In this document: piece after piece, positions 9,641 to 20,268 of the stretch
Position numbering within the stretch: position 1 is the first letter of the stretch
Layout of the letters: each line of letters begins with the position of its first letter
Notes under the pieces: generated by a model
Database searches by the model: none
Told to the model about the DNA's origin: nothing
What the model saw: only the letters and a program-made list of their open reading frames with translations
Position numbers and translations under genes: made by a program
Assembly: GCF_032062135.1 (NCBI RefSeq)
Contig: NC_092861.1
Span: 608,424 to 672,423, forward strand
Origin: Pyxicephalus adspersus
Taxonomy: Eukaryota; Chordata; Amphibia; Anura; Pyxicephalidae
Length of the DNA: 64,000 bases
Direction: 5' to 3'

Positions 9641-12600
9641 TCATGCAGTGCCTCCGTCTGTAGGGAAATTTTCAGGAAAACATGAAAAGACAAATCATTT
9701 TAGATATTATTATTCATTTTTATCCTGATATTTGACATTTTACACATTTCTATCTTTATTTTCATCAGATGGGAATAATATTGGGGAACCCAAAGCAAAG
9801 ACTTCAGTAGGAAGCTGAAATAACGGCATGTGAGGGGTAATTACTGCTGAAATGTTTGTTATTCTGATTGGTCAGTCTTGTGACTCCTCTACAGATGGCA
9901 GAGCCGCTATTTACTACTGCCGCCCTGTAGGTGAATGTGTCACCCGCCTGTTCACTGGATAAAATCAGATTTGTCTGTTTCCCTCTTTCCAGAGATCTGT
10001 AAATATTTCCTTATTCCTGTATGGTCTTCTAAATCCTTATACGATGATCCCCCCACCCCCACCTCTGTGCACCTTTCTCCCAAGAAGGAATTTGATGGAT
10101 GTGGGAATTAGCCAACCACAAGTGTTATAAAAAAAAATCTTTGGTGTTGCCAACCCCAATATAACAATCAATATCAAAAATCAGAGAAAACAGAAGGCAG
10201 GGTTTTTTTTTGTATAATTTACATAAATATTGTGAGTTATATTTCAGCCATATAACATACAATTTATAAAACTGAAAATGTAATCATGATAGAATTACAG
10301 GCGATATTGTCCCAGCCTTCCACATAGATGGTGGAAGGATAGAATGGATGGGGGACTGATGCTCTATACAATGATGATTCTATGATTTGGATTGCTTGAG
10401 TGATACTGGTCCAACGCGTTTCACTCTTTGGCTTCTTCAGGGGAATTTAGATGTAAAGATAATACATATATGCTAATCAGTACAACATTTATATTTAGTA
10501 ATAAAGTAATTGTATAATCACTGGTAGTAGGTAGTCAAAAACATACATATATATCTAAACTGACAATATGATTTGTATCCAATAATAAAATAATAGTATA
10601 CACCAAAGAATACAATAATGAATAAACAAAGTAAATAATAATTGATCATCATAAACAACAATAACACTTTGACTATTACCAAATATGAGGAGATTGTGTG
10701 GGGTAAAAGTAACACAGCAATATGTTTTGGCAGACATGCAGTTATATAATAAGCTGTATATTAGAAATAAATTGTCATAACCGATATAGTGGAAATAAAG
10801 TGATGCTAGGCATAGGTGAGCGCCATGCCTGACAATATAATGTATCTGACTTGCTATAGAGAGAAGTAGTAGGAGATAATCAGTTGACATAAGGTATGTA
10901 TAAAATAGGACTTAATGTACAGGTAATTAAACACTATAAGAGTTCATGACAATAGTTTGCACAAATATGTTTGCACACCAGCTGTGCCCATTGTGTGATT
11001 GCCCACCATCCAGGTTCTTCCCCTGCTATACCTATGTTCACTGTGCACAGTACAATAGTAACAGATGAATGATCAGACCAGATTTGTAGAGTCCTTGCAC
11101 CTTGCACTTGTGCTGAACCTGACCACCCGACCACCCTTTGTGCTGAACCCAAACAGCAGAGATGTTCAGATTTACCAAACAAATCTGAACATCTCTGCTG
11201 TTCGGGTTCAGCACAAAGGGTGGTCGGGTGGTCGGGTTCAGCACAAAGCCGCATGCTGTGTCATTGACTGTATAGAACAACAACCAGCTGATCAGGTGGA
11301 TCCACTGAGCTAAATATTTGTTTTAATTACAATATAATAAAATAAGACCCCCCCCCCACAAATATAGAAACCAGACCTTTCAATAAGCCTAGGACCCTCT
11401 GTGTGATGTCAGCCGAATTCCGTGGGATTTGATTTCAGGCACAACCCAACCCAAATGCTGGGACCAATTTGACAGACCATGAGAACTGAACTGAGGCAAA
11501 TTCATTCAACACCCCCACCTACCTGCTGGGAGACATTTATCTGGCCAGTGATTCCATGAAGTAAGCCACCTCAGTCTATGGCACCCTGTTTATTACACTC
11601 TGGTGGTGCTGCTTGCAGATGGAGCAATTCAATGTCTGTCCCTATAGTCGTGCAGCCACCTTCTGGGATTTCCCTTTCTCAGCATCCCCAGCTTCCCTAT
11701 AGTTGTGCAGACTCCACCTGAAATTTCCCTTTCTCGGCATCCCCAGATTCCCTATAGTCGTGCAGACTCCACCTGAAATTTCCCTTTCTCGGCATCCCCA
11801 GATTCCCTATAAATGTGCAGCTAACTTCTGAGATTTCCATTTCTTAACATCCCCAGGTACCAAGGGTACCATGTATGTACTTTCTATATATTAGATAATA
11901 TATATAGATACAGAAGTGATGGAATTTACCATTGAATTCTGGTTTCTCACAACTCATGGCGCATGTCTTGCAGCATTTCATGTCATCATCACAATCATCA
12001 TCGCATTTACATTCATCATCCACAGTGCCAGGGGGTGGGCAGTCAAATATTCTTCCATTTGGGCAATTTCCAGGTTTGACTGTGAAGAGAGGACAGGGAA
12101 GGGATTAGGATCATCAGTTAGGATCATCACACTTTACAGTATATGGTGCTGCAAAACATTCACCTCCATTACAGCAGGAAATCAGCCAATAAGGGGTGTT
12201 ACAGCCCCACATCATAGACATACAATTACTTGGGGGGTGATGGTGGCGATGGGTGGGAATGTACATCAAAATCGAACTAACAAACTTAAAAAAGGCAGAA
12301 CTTAAAAAGTAAATAAATGTAAAGTGAGCAGTAATAAATGTTTAGATTTGTATTCCCCTGGGACTCAGCACAACCCCCCTCCCCAATCCTCTGGCATTGA
12401 GTAAATGTCCAGCCGTTGCCACCAATGTAAAATAAAAAGTTTGTGATAAATACAGAAAGGTGAATCCTCATCCAGTTCCTGCTTTCTGGAGATGTTGCTG
12501 ACAATTCACCCATCAGTGAGGCCGGCAGGGATGCGGAGCTTCCATTTGCATGGCTCGTCCTTTATTTCTCTGCAGCACACTGAGTTGTGATGTGCTGGGA

Positions 12601-12941
12601 TTGCTGCTGCTCACAAATGCTTTCCTCATTATAAAGACACAGAACATAAATTATAACACGATTGCCTTGTTCCTGAATTATGAATGTGTTGCCCCCACGT
12701 GGCCCAACATTGCTGGCATGAATGAGCCCCTAAACATACAAATCTTCCATTCTTACAATTGGAGGCTTACACAGCAATATATAATAATATAAAGTGAGCA
12801 CAGTACATCCCCAAGTTCTGCCATTCCCCGGGTGCTCACCCCCTGCCGTCACTCACCAATGCCTTTACATGGGGGCAACTTGTCGGTGTAGACGGCTGCA
12901 CAGGCCAGGAGGAGCAGAAGGAGGAAGATTCGGGAGTCCAT
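9641..12941 (-). CDS. Secreted WAP four-disulfide-core protein, three exons
   Basis: The coding exons are 12941-12857, 12079-11930 and 9657-9641. Donors are G|GTGAGT and G|GTAAAT, acceptors are TTCACAG and CCCTACAG, and both introns are phase 1. The product is 83 residues. Residues 1-19 are a signal peptide (a leucine-rich run then AVYT). The mature start contains DKLPPCKG and exon 2 carries the WAP domain: KPGNCP, then cysteines spaced C-x5-C-x5-CC-x2-C-x3-C. The domain has one extra cysteine (ECKC) and exon 1 adds another, giving ten in the mature chain. An Asp run, CDDDCDDDMKCC, makes it very acidic. WAP proteins are usually secreted protease inhibitors or antimicrobial peptides, but this acidity argues against a typical cationic antimicrobial. 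TATA and AATAAA signals frame the gene. The exact biological role is unknown. Confidence 0.85.
10411..10443 (-). repeat. Hammerhead-core-like repeat motif, copy b
   Basis: The minus strand reads CCCCTGAAGA, A, GCCAAAGAGT, then GAAACGCGTTGG, inside intron 2 of the WAP gene. Box 1 (CTGAAGA) and box 2 (GAAAC) are intact. The stem II analogue is weak, which would fit decay of a former GGCG to AGTG. Confidence 0.5.
11108..11246. repeat. Near-perfect 66-bp-arm palindrome
   Basis: The left arm 11108-11173 and right arm 11181-11246 match as inverted repeats at 64 of 66 positions around a 7-base loop (accaaac). Both mismatches are C/T or G/A changes at CpG sites in the left arm. Each arm itself contains a 'tgctgaacc' word twice. 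The palindrome lies in intron 2 of the WAP gene. Confidence 0.95.
11638..11857. repeat. 55-bp tandem repeat, about four copies
   Basis: The unit is 'ttccctatagtcgtgcag...ctttctcggcatccccaga'. The middle two copies are almost identical and the outer copies are diverged. It lies in intron 2 of the WAP gene, close to exon 2. Confidence 0.9.
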
Positions 12942-12986
12942 GGTGATATCTGGAAGAGTCTATGAGATGGGGATGACCATGGCGTG

Positions 12987-12993
12987 TTTTATA
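12987..12993 (-). promoter_or_regulatory. TATA box of the WAP gene
   Basis: The minus strand reads CTATAAAACACG, with TATAAAA at 12993-12987, about 46-52 bases upstream of the ATG at 12941. This leaves room for a short 5' UTR starting near 12960. Confidence 0.7.
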
Positions 12994-13009
12994 GGGATCA
13001 GAGCAGGAA

Positions 13010-13315
13010 GAGATCAGGGAGGAGGAAGAATATCATACAACAAATTCATGTCCTGAGTGTTGTAATCCCAACTCTTCTCCTAATATTAGACTTAAATATG
13101 TGTATGGTATAATTATATTGTATTATATACACACCCAATCTCACTGATATTGATAGCCCAGCACATTACAATTATAATTACATATAAACACGTCCTCTAT
13201 AGAGTTTTTTTCTATTAGAGAACTCTTCAAAATATCACTGAAAATATAAAAAGATGATAATGTTTTCCTTTAAATTTACAACAGCCAATGGTGGGTTATG
13301 AATGGGAACCAGATC
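13010..13315. other. Upstream flank of the WAP gene
   Basis: AT-rich sequence upstream of the TATA box. No conserved element or gene was recognised. Confidence 0.4.
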
Positions 13316-13899
13316 GGATGTTTGTAATAACTGACATGAAGCCGGTATATAATGTTCTCAGTACACAGTTACATACTAAGATATTAGGCTGGCATATGCC
13401 CCACATTCATTATTCTATTTCATCTGGAATGGGGCAAAGCCAGAAACATCTCAGCACCCCTCGTATGCAATAACAGTTTATTATACACAGTGCACAGGGC
13501 AAATGTCATTCAGTTTGGGTTCACATTACAGCAGAGACGGGACAGCCAGATATTCCCTGAATTATCCCTATTATTACCAGGGAATGAGGTGTATGGTGAT
13601 GGCACGAGGGCAGAATAGAAAAGAAAGGGAAATCTACATTATAGCAGAGATGGGACAGCCAGATATTCCCTGAAATGTCTGTATTATTGGTACAGAGGGT
13701 TGATCTAAAACAAGCAAACATTAGGAGCTCTTCTGGTCTATTGACTCTGTAATGTGCTGCATAATACAAGGAGCCTCCAAATACATCTTAATATTATTGT
13801 CTGTATTTCCAGCCATTTTTAACCGGCTCAGTCAAGGAAAGTCCATGTTATGACTGATATAATGATAACACAGCTTCATGTCAGTTATTACAAACATCC
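13316..13899. mobile_element. Element with perfect 27-bp terminal inverted repeats
   Basis: Bases 13316-13342 (starting ggatgtttgtaataactgac) recur as an exact reverse complement at 13873-13899. They enclose about 530 bp with no coding capacity. Inside, a word containing 'gggacagccagatattccctga' is repeated (near 13536 and 13647). This suits a non-autonomous DNA transposon. The family is not recognised and no clear target duplication was fixed. Confidence 0.65.
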
Positions 13900-13913
13900 T
13901 TGGGTTGGCTCTG

Positions 13914-14606
13914 TGTCACGCTTAGGGCAGGGGCCAAGGCGTAGAGACTAATGAGTAACCAGGTTTTCTCCAGAGCCTCTAGTGGTCAGGATGTTGCACT
14001 GCTGGTTACCACTAGGTTGTGGTCCTTAGGCACACTAGGGTGGGCAGGTAGATACACATTACCAAATCACTAAGCAGAAGAATTGTTAAGGAAGGCGAGG
14101 GTCAAGGAAGGCAGCAAGCAAGAGAAGTCAGGTCACACACCAGGGGTCAAATACCAGGGATCCAGGAGACAGACACCAATGACACAGGGGCCACTGCGGA
14201 GACAGGGAACACAGGAGATACTGGAAGCAACAGGAGGCACAGGTGATACAAGGATAACCACAGACAGACAGGAACACTGGAACAGCACAAGGGAACAGGC
14301 TGGAAACACCAGACTGAGCAACAAGGGGTTAACACAGGAGCTGGACAGAGGAAACACTGAATTAACCAACAGGTGTACAGGAACTGGTCAGAAGCTAGGG
14401 GCCTGGGCACTAAGACAGTCTCTAACACTGATTGCTGCATCTAAACTAGCTAAACAGCCAGGGATAGTTTAAAGGCTATTTCTTGATTTGCCTGTGGGAA
14501 GGGTTAAACTGATAAAGCTTGGGAGCGTAGGCACACCCAGAGTCAGGACTGCCCACATGAACAGGAAAGAGACGCCTGTACTAGTGAAGAACAGGTATGT
14601 GTGACA
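13914..14606. mobile_element. Candidate solo LTR (TGTCACG...GTGACA ends)
   Basis: The block begins TGTCACGC and ends GTGTGACA, inverted ends of the kind seen on gypsy LTRs (the 4.5-kb element also starts TGTCACG). It is about 693 bp, non-coding, with purine-rich repeated 'ggaacac' and 'acaggag' words. No matching 5-bp target duplication is obvious, so an LTR identity is tentative. Confidence 0.45.
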
Positions 14607-14703
14607 CTGGTAAGCTGAAATAACAGAACCAGGAATGACTGGAAACTACGATTGGAGGTGGTGGAATGCAGAATAGGAGTTTGCAAAGCCAGTAATGGGT
14701 GGT

Positions 14704-14882
14704 CACCCTTAACTCGCAGCCGTGTCTCGTGTTGTAGGAAACCGCTATATTACTACTAGCTCTTGTAAGAGCTGCCCAACTACGGGGAATTACAATTCAG
14801 CTTGGGGAGTCGCTGGAGTAACTCCACAGGGCCACCCGGACTAGGGGGAAGGACGTCGCCAACGGTTGATACCGTCACATTT
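14704..14882 (+). repeat. 5' LTR remnant plus primer-binding region
   Basis: From 'aactcgcagccgtgtctcgtg' onward this matches the last 180 bases or so of the LTR at 18159-18655. It ends ...CCGTCACA, and the next bases TTTGGTGGCAGTGG sit where a tRNA primer site is expected. The upstream two thirds of the LTR are missing. Confidence 0.8.
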
Positions 14883-14965
14883 GGTGGCAGTGGCGGGATG
14901 GTACACTGGTAAAGGGGCACCTGATTCCAGCCCATAAGCGTACGGGCCAAACCATAGCTGTTTAA

Positions 14966-15340
14966 GTGGTTGGGGGAGCTGTATTTCGCCTGCCTACCAC
15001 CTGCGTCCACCTAGACTGGGAAGCCGGATCCGGTGTAGTAAAAGTCGGCATGATGGATACCCTACCTGCCGAGGTCCTGCTGGGCAACAATTTGGGCCCT
15101 TTCACTTCTGCCTATGTCCCCACCTCTACAGCAGCTGCACACCCCGTGACAACCAGGGCCCAAGCGAGAACTGAACAGACCAGTTCCCCAGCTCGGGGGA
15201 CCCAGGTGAGATCTTCCCTGACTGTGACTAATACCCAGACCTTGATAGCTTGGGACGCACCTTGGGATGTAGCCATTGACCTTGTGGGACCCCTTTCCAA
15301 ACCTAGTCCATCCGGTAAGAAGTGCTACCCACTATCCTGA
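14966..15340 (+). pseudogene. Gmr1-like protease tail joined to integrase core
   Basis: The frame reads VHLDWEAGSG and LPAEVLLGNNLGPF, typical of the C-terminal part of a gypsy-type retropepsin. After a low-complexity linker it reaches WDVAIDLVGPLSKP, the start of an integrase catalytic core with its first Asp. The normal zinc-finger region between them is absent or deleted. Confidence 0.7.
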
Positions 15341-15419
15341 GGCAGTTGCTCTGTCACATATACAGGCAGACACTGTAGCTACCGCCCTGGTACAGATTTT
15401 CTCCCGAGTCGGGTTTCTC

Positions 15420-16188
15420 AAGGTGCACAATTTACTGCAGAACTGACACAGCAGCTGTGGAGGGTCTGCTGTATTAAATTGCTACTTAGTTCACCATACC
15501 ATCCCCAGACTAACAGTCTCTGTGAGCGCTTCAATGGAACTTTGAAGCAAATGCTCAAGACTTTCACCAGCGAATACAGAGACTGGGAGCGATTCCTACC
15601 ACACCTCCTATTTGCCTATAGGGAGGTACCACAGGAATCCTCTGGGTTTTCCTCCTTTGAGCTTCTTTATGGGAGAAAGGTACAAGGACCACTTGATCTC
15701 ATCAGGGAGCATTGGGAGGGGAAAACGGGGAATGACTCCAATCGTATCATTCGTCCTGGAGCTTAGAAGCCGCATGGGGCAGCTGGCTCGGGCAGTCAAA
15801 GACAATCTCCAGGCAGCCCAGGCGCGACAGAGTATGGTACGGTGCCCGACCACGTAATTTCTTTAGAGAACAAAAGGTCTTAGTATTGAAGCCCGGGAAG
15901 CAGGATAAACTGCAGGCTTCCTGGCAGGGACCCTATAAGGTGATAGAGAAGCTGTGCTATACCACTTATGTCATCGCCAGTTGTAAAGATGAGAGGTTAA
16001 AAAGAGCCTTTCATATTAATATGTTGAAAGAATACTTAAAGAGACCAGAGAATGTGTCCGCTGTATATAGCCCTGCCACGGAGCTCTTAGAGAAGGGGTC
16101 ACCCACCGATCTCCTTAGCCAGGTTCAATTAGGGGGCAAACTCCCTCCCAATGAGAGTGAACAGTTGCACACCCAATTACAGGCTTAG
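15420..16188 (+). pseudogene. Gmr1-like integrase (core end and C-terminal domain)
   Basis: The catalytic core continues with GAQFTAELTQQLW, SSPYHPQTNSLCERFNGTLK (carrying the catalytic Glu) and LLFAYREVPQESSG. A frame change then gives LRSRMGQLARAVKDNL, and 15886-16188 gives the C-terminal segment LQASWQGPYKVIEKL ... AFHINMLKEYLKRP. It leads directly into RT sequence, so integrase precedes RT. Stops and frame changes break it. Confidence 0.85.
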
Positions 16189-16236
16189 AGCCCTACTTTT
16201 TCCCAAAAGCCTGGGTGAAGGCACCTCTCTCGCAAG

Positions 16237-16818
16237 ATGCTGAGGTTGGGGGTAATCGAACCTTCAGACAGACCCTGGGCATCCCCGGTCGTCTTAGTGC
16301 CCAAGAAAGATGGTACCACCAGATTCTGTGTAGAATACCGCAAGTTAAATGATAGGTCGGTGACAGATGCCTACCCTATGGCCCGAGTAGAGGAGCTTTT
16401 GGATCGCATAACAACCACCATTGATCTCTGTAAGGGTTACTGGCAAATTCCCCTAGCCCAGGAGGCGATCCCCAAGTCGGCCTTTGTCACCCCGTTTGGC
16501 TTGTACCAGTTTAGGGTCATGCCGTTCAGGATAAAAAAAATGTTCAAGCACTTGGTGGATAGACACCTTGATGGCTTCCAGGATTTCGCTTGTGCGTACC
16601 TGGATGACATAGTGATCCATAGTGAGTCCTGGGAGGAACATTTAGCTCACATAGGAACGGTGCTGGATCAGATTTGGGCCGCCAGCCTGACTCTGAGACC
16701 AGACAAATGCCATTTTGGGATGGCGGAGGTCCATTACCTGGGACACTGGGTGGCCTGGGCACAGCTGGGTACTACTGACGCTTTGTGCCAGACTATAGAG
16801 GCATCGCCAAACCCCTGA
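16237..16818 (+). pseudogene. Gmr1-like reverse transcriptase
   Basis: An open stretch of 193 codons carries RT fingers and palm: LGVIEPSDRPWASPVVLVPK, DGTTRFCVEYRKLN, QIPLAQEAIPKSAFVTPFG, MPFRIKKMF and the catalytic YLDD at residues 121-124, then PDKCHFGMAEVHYLGHWV. The usual N-terminal lead (KVFS...RPG) is present just upstream but separated by stops. The segment after YLGHWV is short before the next block. Confidence 0.9.
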
Positions 16819-17056
16819 CTGATCTGACCAAGAAAAATTTACCCCAACAGGTCCTGTGGTCTCCTGACTGTAAAACTGTGTTCCAAGCCCCTAAGACGGC
16901 ATTAGCTCATGCTCCCCTCTTGGCTGCCCCAGTCCCTAACAAACGTTTTATTGTTCATACAGACGCTTCAATGTTCGGACTGGGGGGAGTTTTGAGCCAG
17001 GTGGGAGAAGATGGGAGGAGAGCACTCTGTCGCCTGCTTTCTAGGATACAGCAAAG
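16785..17056 (+). pseudogene. Gmr1-like RNase H, first part
   Basis: The frame reads DYRGIAKPLTDLTKKN, VLWSPDCKTVFQ and FIVHTDASMFGLGGVLSQ, the connection region and the first RNase H catalytic Asp (TDAS). It is cut by an insertion near 17057 and resumes at about 17797. Confidence 0.85.
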
Positions 17057-17797
17057 TCACAAACAGGAAAGGCAACACGGACACCAGCTTATGTACAACA
17101 GAACGTACTTTACTGAGTAATATAACAATGAACAAAATTCCAAATATAAAGACAAAGAAAATACATTACATACACTCAGCCCAGAGGACAGCACAGCGCC
17201 CTCCTTCAAAATTGGTTTTTATGACCTGCCACACACATAGACACTAACTTACTAGCTACTGCAGGTCTAATCTCAGTCTCTGGTATTTCAGGCGCCAATA
17301 CTATAATGCAGTGCGTGCACAATTTTACTGACCTGGGTCTTGTTCTGGATCCACTGATATCTTTAAACTGAACAACAACAACAAGTCTCTTCAGCAAACA
17401 TGAGGTCCTGCAAGACAGACAGCGCTCCATTCCTCAGCTCTTTTCAGCCTTTCTGGAAAACAATCCTTTTCCTCTGGACAGGATCTGCCTTGGACGGTGG
17501 TCAGCATCACTCAGCCACAGCTCCTGAGACTCTAGGATGCGCTGACACTTGGATGCGAGCGGATTCTGTTTCACACACAGTCCTTGCAAGATGTCTGCTC
17601 TCCTGCTTCCTGCTTCCTGTTTCCTGTCTTCTCCTTTCTCAGTACAACCACACCTCCTATCAATATACAAACACTGGCAACTTGTTTAGCTGTGTTAGGA
17701 AACATCGACATCTTGTGGCTGAAATGCAGAATGACAGTCCTATATTTAATTACACACAGACATTGAACAGTGAGGCTGTTTCTCAATCTCACAGAAA
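17057..17797 (-). mobile_element. LTR-like insertion inside the Gmr1-like RNase H
   Basis: About 740 bp separate the two halves of one RNase H domain. The minus strand has a promoter-like region, then an AGTAAA signal near the end (about 17110), as in a solo LTR in reverse orientation. Similar 'acag(c)aaag' words flank the break, consistent with a target duplication. The superfamily was not resolved. Its distal part is also present in the duplicate at 19502-19890. Confidence 0.5.
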
Positions 17798-18080
17798 GCT
17801 TCTTCTCCGAGAGGTCAGCGATGCGGCGGTGGAGAAGGAATGCTTAGCCCTGGTGTGGGCCCTAAAGAAATTGACTCCATATTTATACGGACAAGAGTTT
17901 ACTCTTCTTACAGACCATAATCCGCTTGTGTGGCTAAACCGTGTTGCAGGGGACAATGGTCGGCTACTGAGATGGAGTCTGGCACTCCATCCCTACAACT
18001 TTACCATCCACTACCTGCCCAAAAAACAGAATGGCAACGCAGATGGATTATCCCAGCAGACTGATCTCCACCATGAATAA
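17797..18080 (+). pseudogene. Gmr1-like RNase H, second part
   Basis: After the insertion the frame continues with KLLLREVSDAAVEKECLALV, then TLLTDHNPLVWLNRV and KQNGNADGLSQQTDL, covering the middle catalytic Glu and Asp and the C-terminal NADGLS motif. A second copy lies at 19895-20219. Confidence 0.9.
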
Positions 18081-18158
18081 CAGGGACTGGAGAGCCCCAG
18101 GGTGCCCGGAAAAAGGGTCAAACCAGGTCTGTCAGCATGTTCCACTAAGAGGGAGCCA

Positions 18159-18655
18159 TGTAACAAAGGCCCTCTGTTTGTCTGTTGAGATGATTGGGTA
18201 CATACGGTGTCTGACCTAATTATCTCCCAGACAGAGGAAAGACACGGTACGGGAGGCTTTATAAAGAATGTGGTTTTACTGTCTGGAGATGAGTGGTTTA
18301 CGTCCGTTGTCTGACCTAATTATTTCCCCGACAGAGGGGAGACATTGGGTGGGAGTATCCCGGATTGTGTGGTTATTTCCATTGGTCGGTGTGTTTATCG
18401 CCTAGTTCTCCATCAGGTCCAGAGGGGATATAATAATAAGTGTGGCATCATTAAAGTGTTCTTCTTCTTTCTTTTTCACCCTCAACTCGCAGCCGTGTCT
18501 CATGTTGTAGGGAACCGCTATATTACTACTAGCTTTTGTAAGAGCTGCCGGAGAACTACGGAGAATCACAATTCAGTTTGGGGAGTCGCTGGAGTAACTC
18601 TACAGGGCCACCCAGACTAGGGGGAAGGACGTTGCCAATGGTTGATAGTGTTACA
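18159..18655 (+). repeat. 3' LTR of the Gmr1-like element, copy 1
   Basis: A purine tract AAGAGGGAGCCA precedes TGTAACAAAGG at 18159, and the block ends AGTGTTACA at 18655 (497 bp). The termini TGTAACA/TGTTACA are inverted. It contains three diverged copies of 'tgtctgacctaattat' and a TATA-like 'gggatataataataag'. Confidence 0.9.
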
Positions 18656-18939
18656 CTACATATTTGTTGGTAGATCTAAAGAAGATTGTACATAGGACCC
18701 AACTCACCTGGTTCCCCTCCATTTTAACATAACACTGAGTGTGAGACAGACTGCTATGTACAACAATATTACTTTTTATATTTTAATTAATTGATATATT
18801 ATATAGTAATTTATATATTTTATTAATATTAACCTCTTTTCGTTATTATATAAAATAAAACAGCTATGAGAATCCTAAAGGATACTAAAAAGAAGATCTT
18901 AGAATCAGATGTGTAATCAAGATGTATATCTTTGTATAG

Positions 18940-19023
18940 GAGACGAGTGAGGCTGGCTGAAGGAGATGAATATTGGAGGATCTGGTTGTTTAATAATCAG
19001 TGATTATTAAACTGCTGAATAAA
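18940..19023 (+). pseudogene. Last exon of a WAP paralogue, copy 1
   Basis: TTTGTATAG at 18931-18939 is an acceptor. With a phase-1 intron the exon would encode Gly-Asp-Glu then TGA (18948-18950). The 3' UTR 'ggctggctgaaggagatgaatattggaggatctgg' and AATAAA at 19018-19023 match the last exon of the WAP copy at 27274. No WAP-domain exon lies upstream; retroelement sequence occupies that place. Confidence 0.7.
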
Positions 19024-19894
19024 AATAATTGGGGTTACATGAATGTGTTCTTCTCATTCTTCTTATTCAGGAGATTACTAAGTATGAAAGGATTTTTTTC
19101 CTTTGTTTTCATGGCAGTTGTATGTAATTCAGTCTTTACGATGTCCCAGGCCATCAGTGTTAAGGATTGGAGGTCCCCCAGAAAAAAGAACCTTTTAGGG
19201 GTTCATATGGACAGACCCAGTGTACCTCACACACAGGTTCTGAGGCTGCAATTCCTATAGAGATTCTAAAGCTTTGCTGGCAAAGCAAATCAAACATAGC
19301 CCCCTTGTCATAGCACCTCCCAACTTGTATGGGCAGATTCACACCAGGGGCATTGTGTTTATTGCAGGTTATCAGTGAAAACACTGCAGATTGGTGTGTG
19401 TTGTACATTATGATTTATGTGCTACAATGTGACTTATGTCTGCTGAAATGAGCAGTGCCTGAGATGATCTCACGCTGCATATGGGCTGTGGACCTGGAAG
19501 AGTCTCTTCAGCAAACATGAGGTCCTGCAAGACAGACAGCGCTCCGTTCCTCAGCTCCTTTCAGCCTTCCTGGGAAACAATCCTTTTCCTCTGGACAGGA
19601 TCTGCCTTGGACGGTGGTCAGCCTCACTCAGCCACAGCTCCTGAGACTCTAAGAACACGCTGACCCTTGGATGCGAGCGGATTCTGTTTCACACACAGTC
19701 CTTGCAAGATGTCTGCTCTCCTGCTTCCTGCTTCCTGCTTCCTGTCTTCCTCAGAACAACCACACTTCCTAACAATATACAAATACTGGCCACTTGTTTA
19801 GCTGTGTTAAGAAACAGCGGCAGCTTGTGGCTGAAATGCAGAACGACAGTCCTATATTTATATACAAACATTGAACAGTGAGTGCTGTTTCCCA

Positions 19895-20219
19895 AGCTCA
19901 CAGAAAGCTTCTTCTCCGAGAGGTCAGCTATGCAGCGGTGGAGAAGGAATGCTTAGCCCTGGTGTGGGCCCTAAAGAAATTGACTCCATATTTATACAGA
20001 CAAGAGTTTACTCTTGTTACAGACCATAATCCGCTTGTGTGGCTAAACCGTGTTGCAGGGGACAATGGCCAGCTAATGAGATGGAGTCTGGCACTCCAAC
20101 CCTACAACCTTACCATGCAGTACCGGCCTGGAAAACAGAATGACAATGCGGATCGATTATCCCAGCAGACTGATCTCCACCACGAATACCAGAGACTGGA
20201 GAGCCCCAGGGTGCCCTGA
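19895..20219 (+). pseudogene. Duplicate of the Gmr1-like RNase H fragment
   Basis: Same segment as 17797-18080 in unit 2 of the duplication: KLLLREVSYAAVEKECLALV through NRVAGDNGQLMRW and QYRPGKQNDNADRLSQQ. It keeps YAAVEKE and QYRPGKQ, which look closer to family sequence than unit 1 does. Confidence 0.9.
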
Positions 20220-20268
20220 AAAAGGGTCAAACCAGGTCTGCCAGCATGTTCCACTAAGAGGGAGCCAT

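Larger units (their letters stand above)
14704..18655 (+). mobile_element. Gmr1-like Ty3/gypsy retrotransposon, degenerate
   Basis: A 5' LTR remnant (14704-14882) is followed at once by a primer-site-like TTTGGTGGCAGTGGCGGGA. The order is then protease remnant, integrase, reverse transcriptase, RNase H, polypurine tract and a 3' LTR (18159-18655, TGTAACA...TGTTACA). Integrase upstream of RT is the hallmark of the Gmr1 group within Ty3/gypsy, known from deuterostomes. Gag is missing, frames are broken, and an unrelated LTR-like sequence of about 740 bp is inserted in RNase H. The 3' part is duplicated downstream. Confidence 0.85.

Noticed and set aside
14083..14472. A 129-codon plus-strand ORF rich in Gln, Thr and Gly.
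   Set aside because: It lies wholly inside the candidate solo LTR, has low-complexity composition, and frames on the other strand are equally open.
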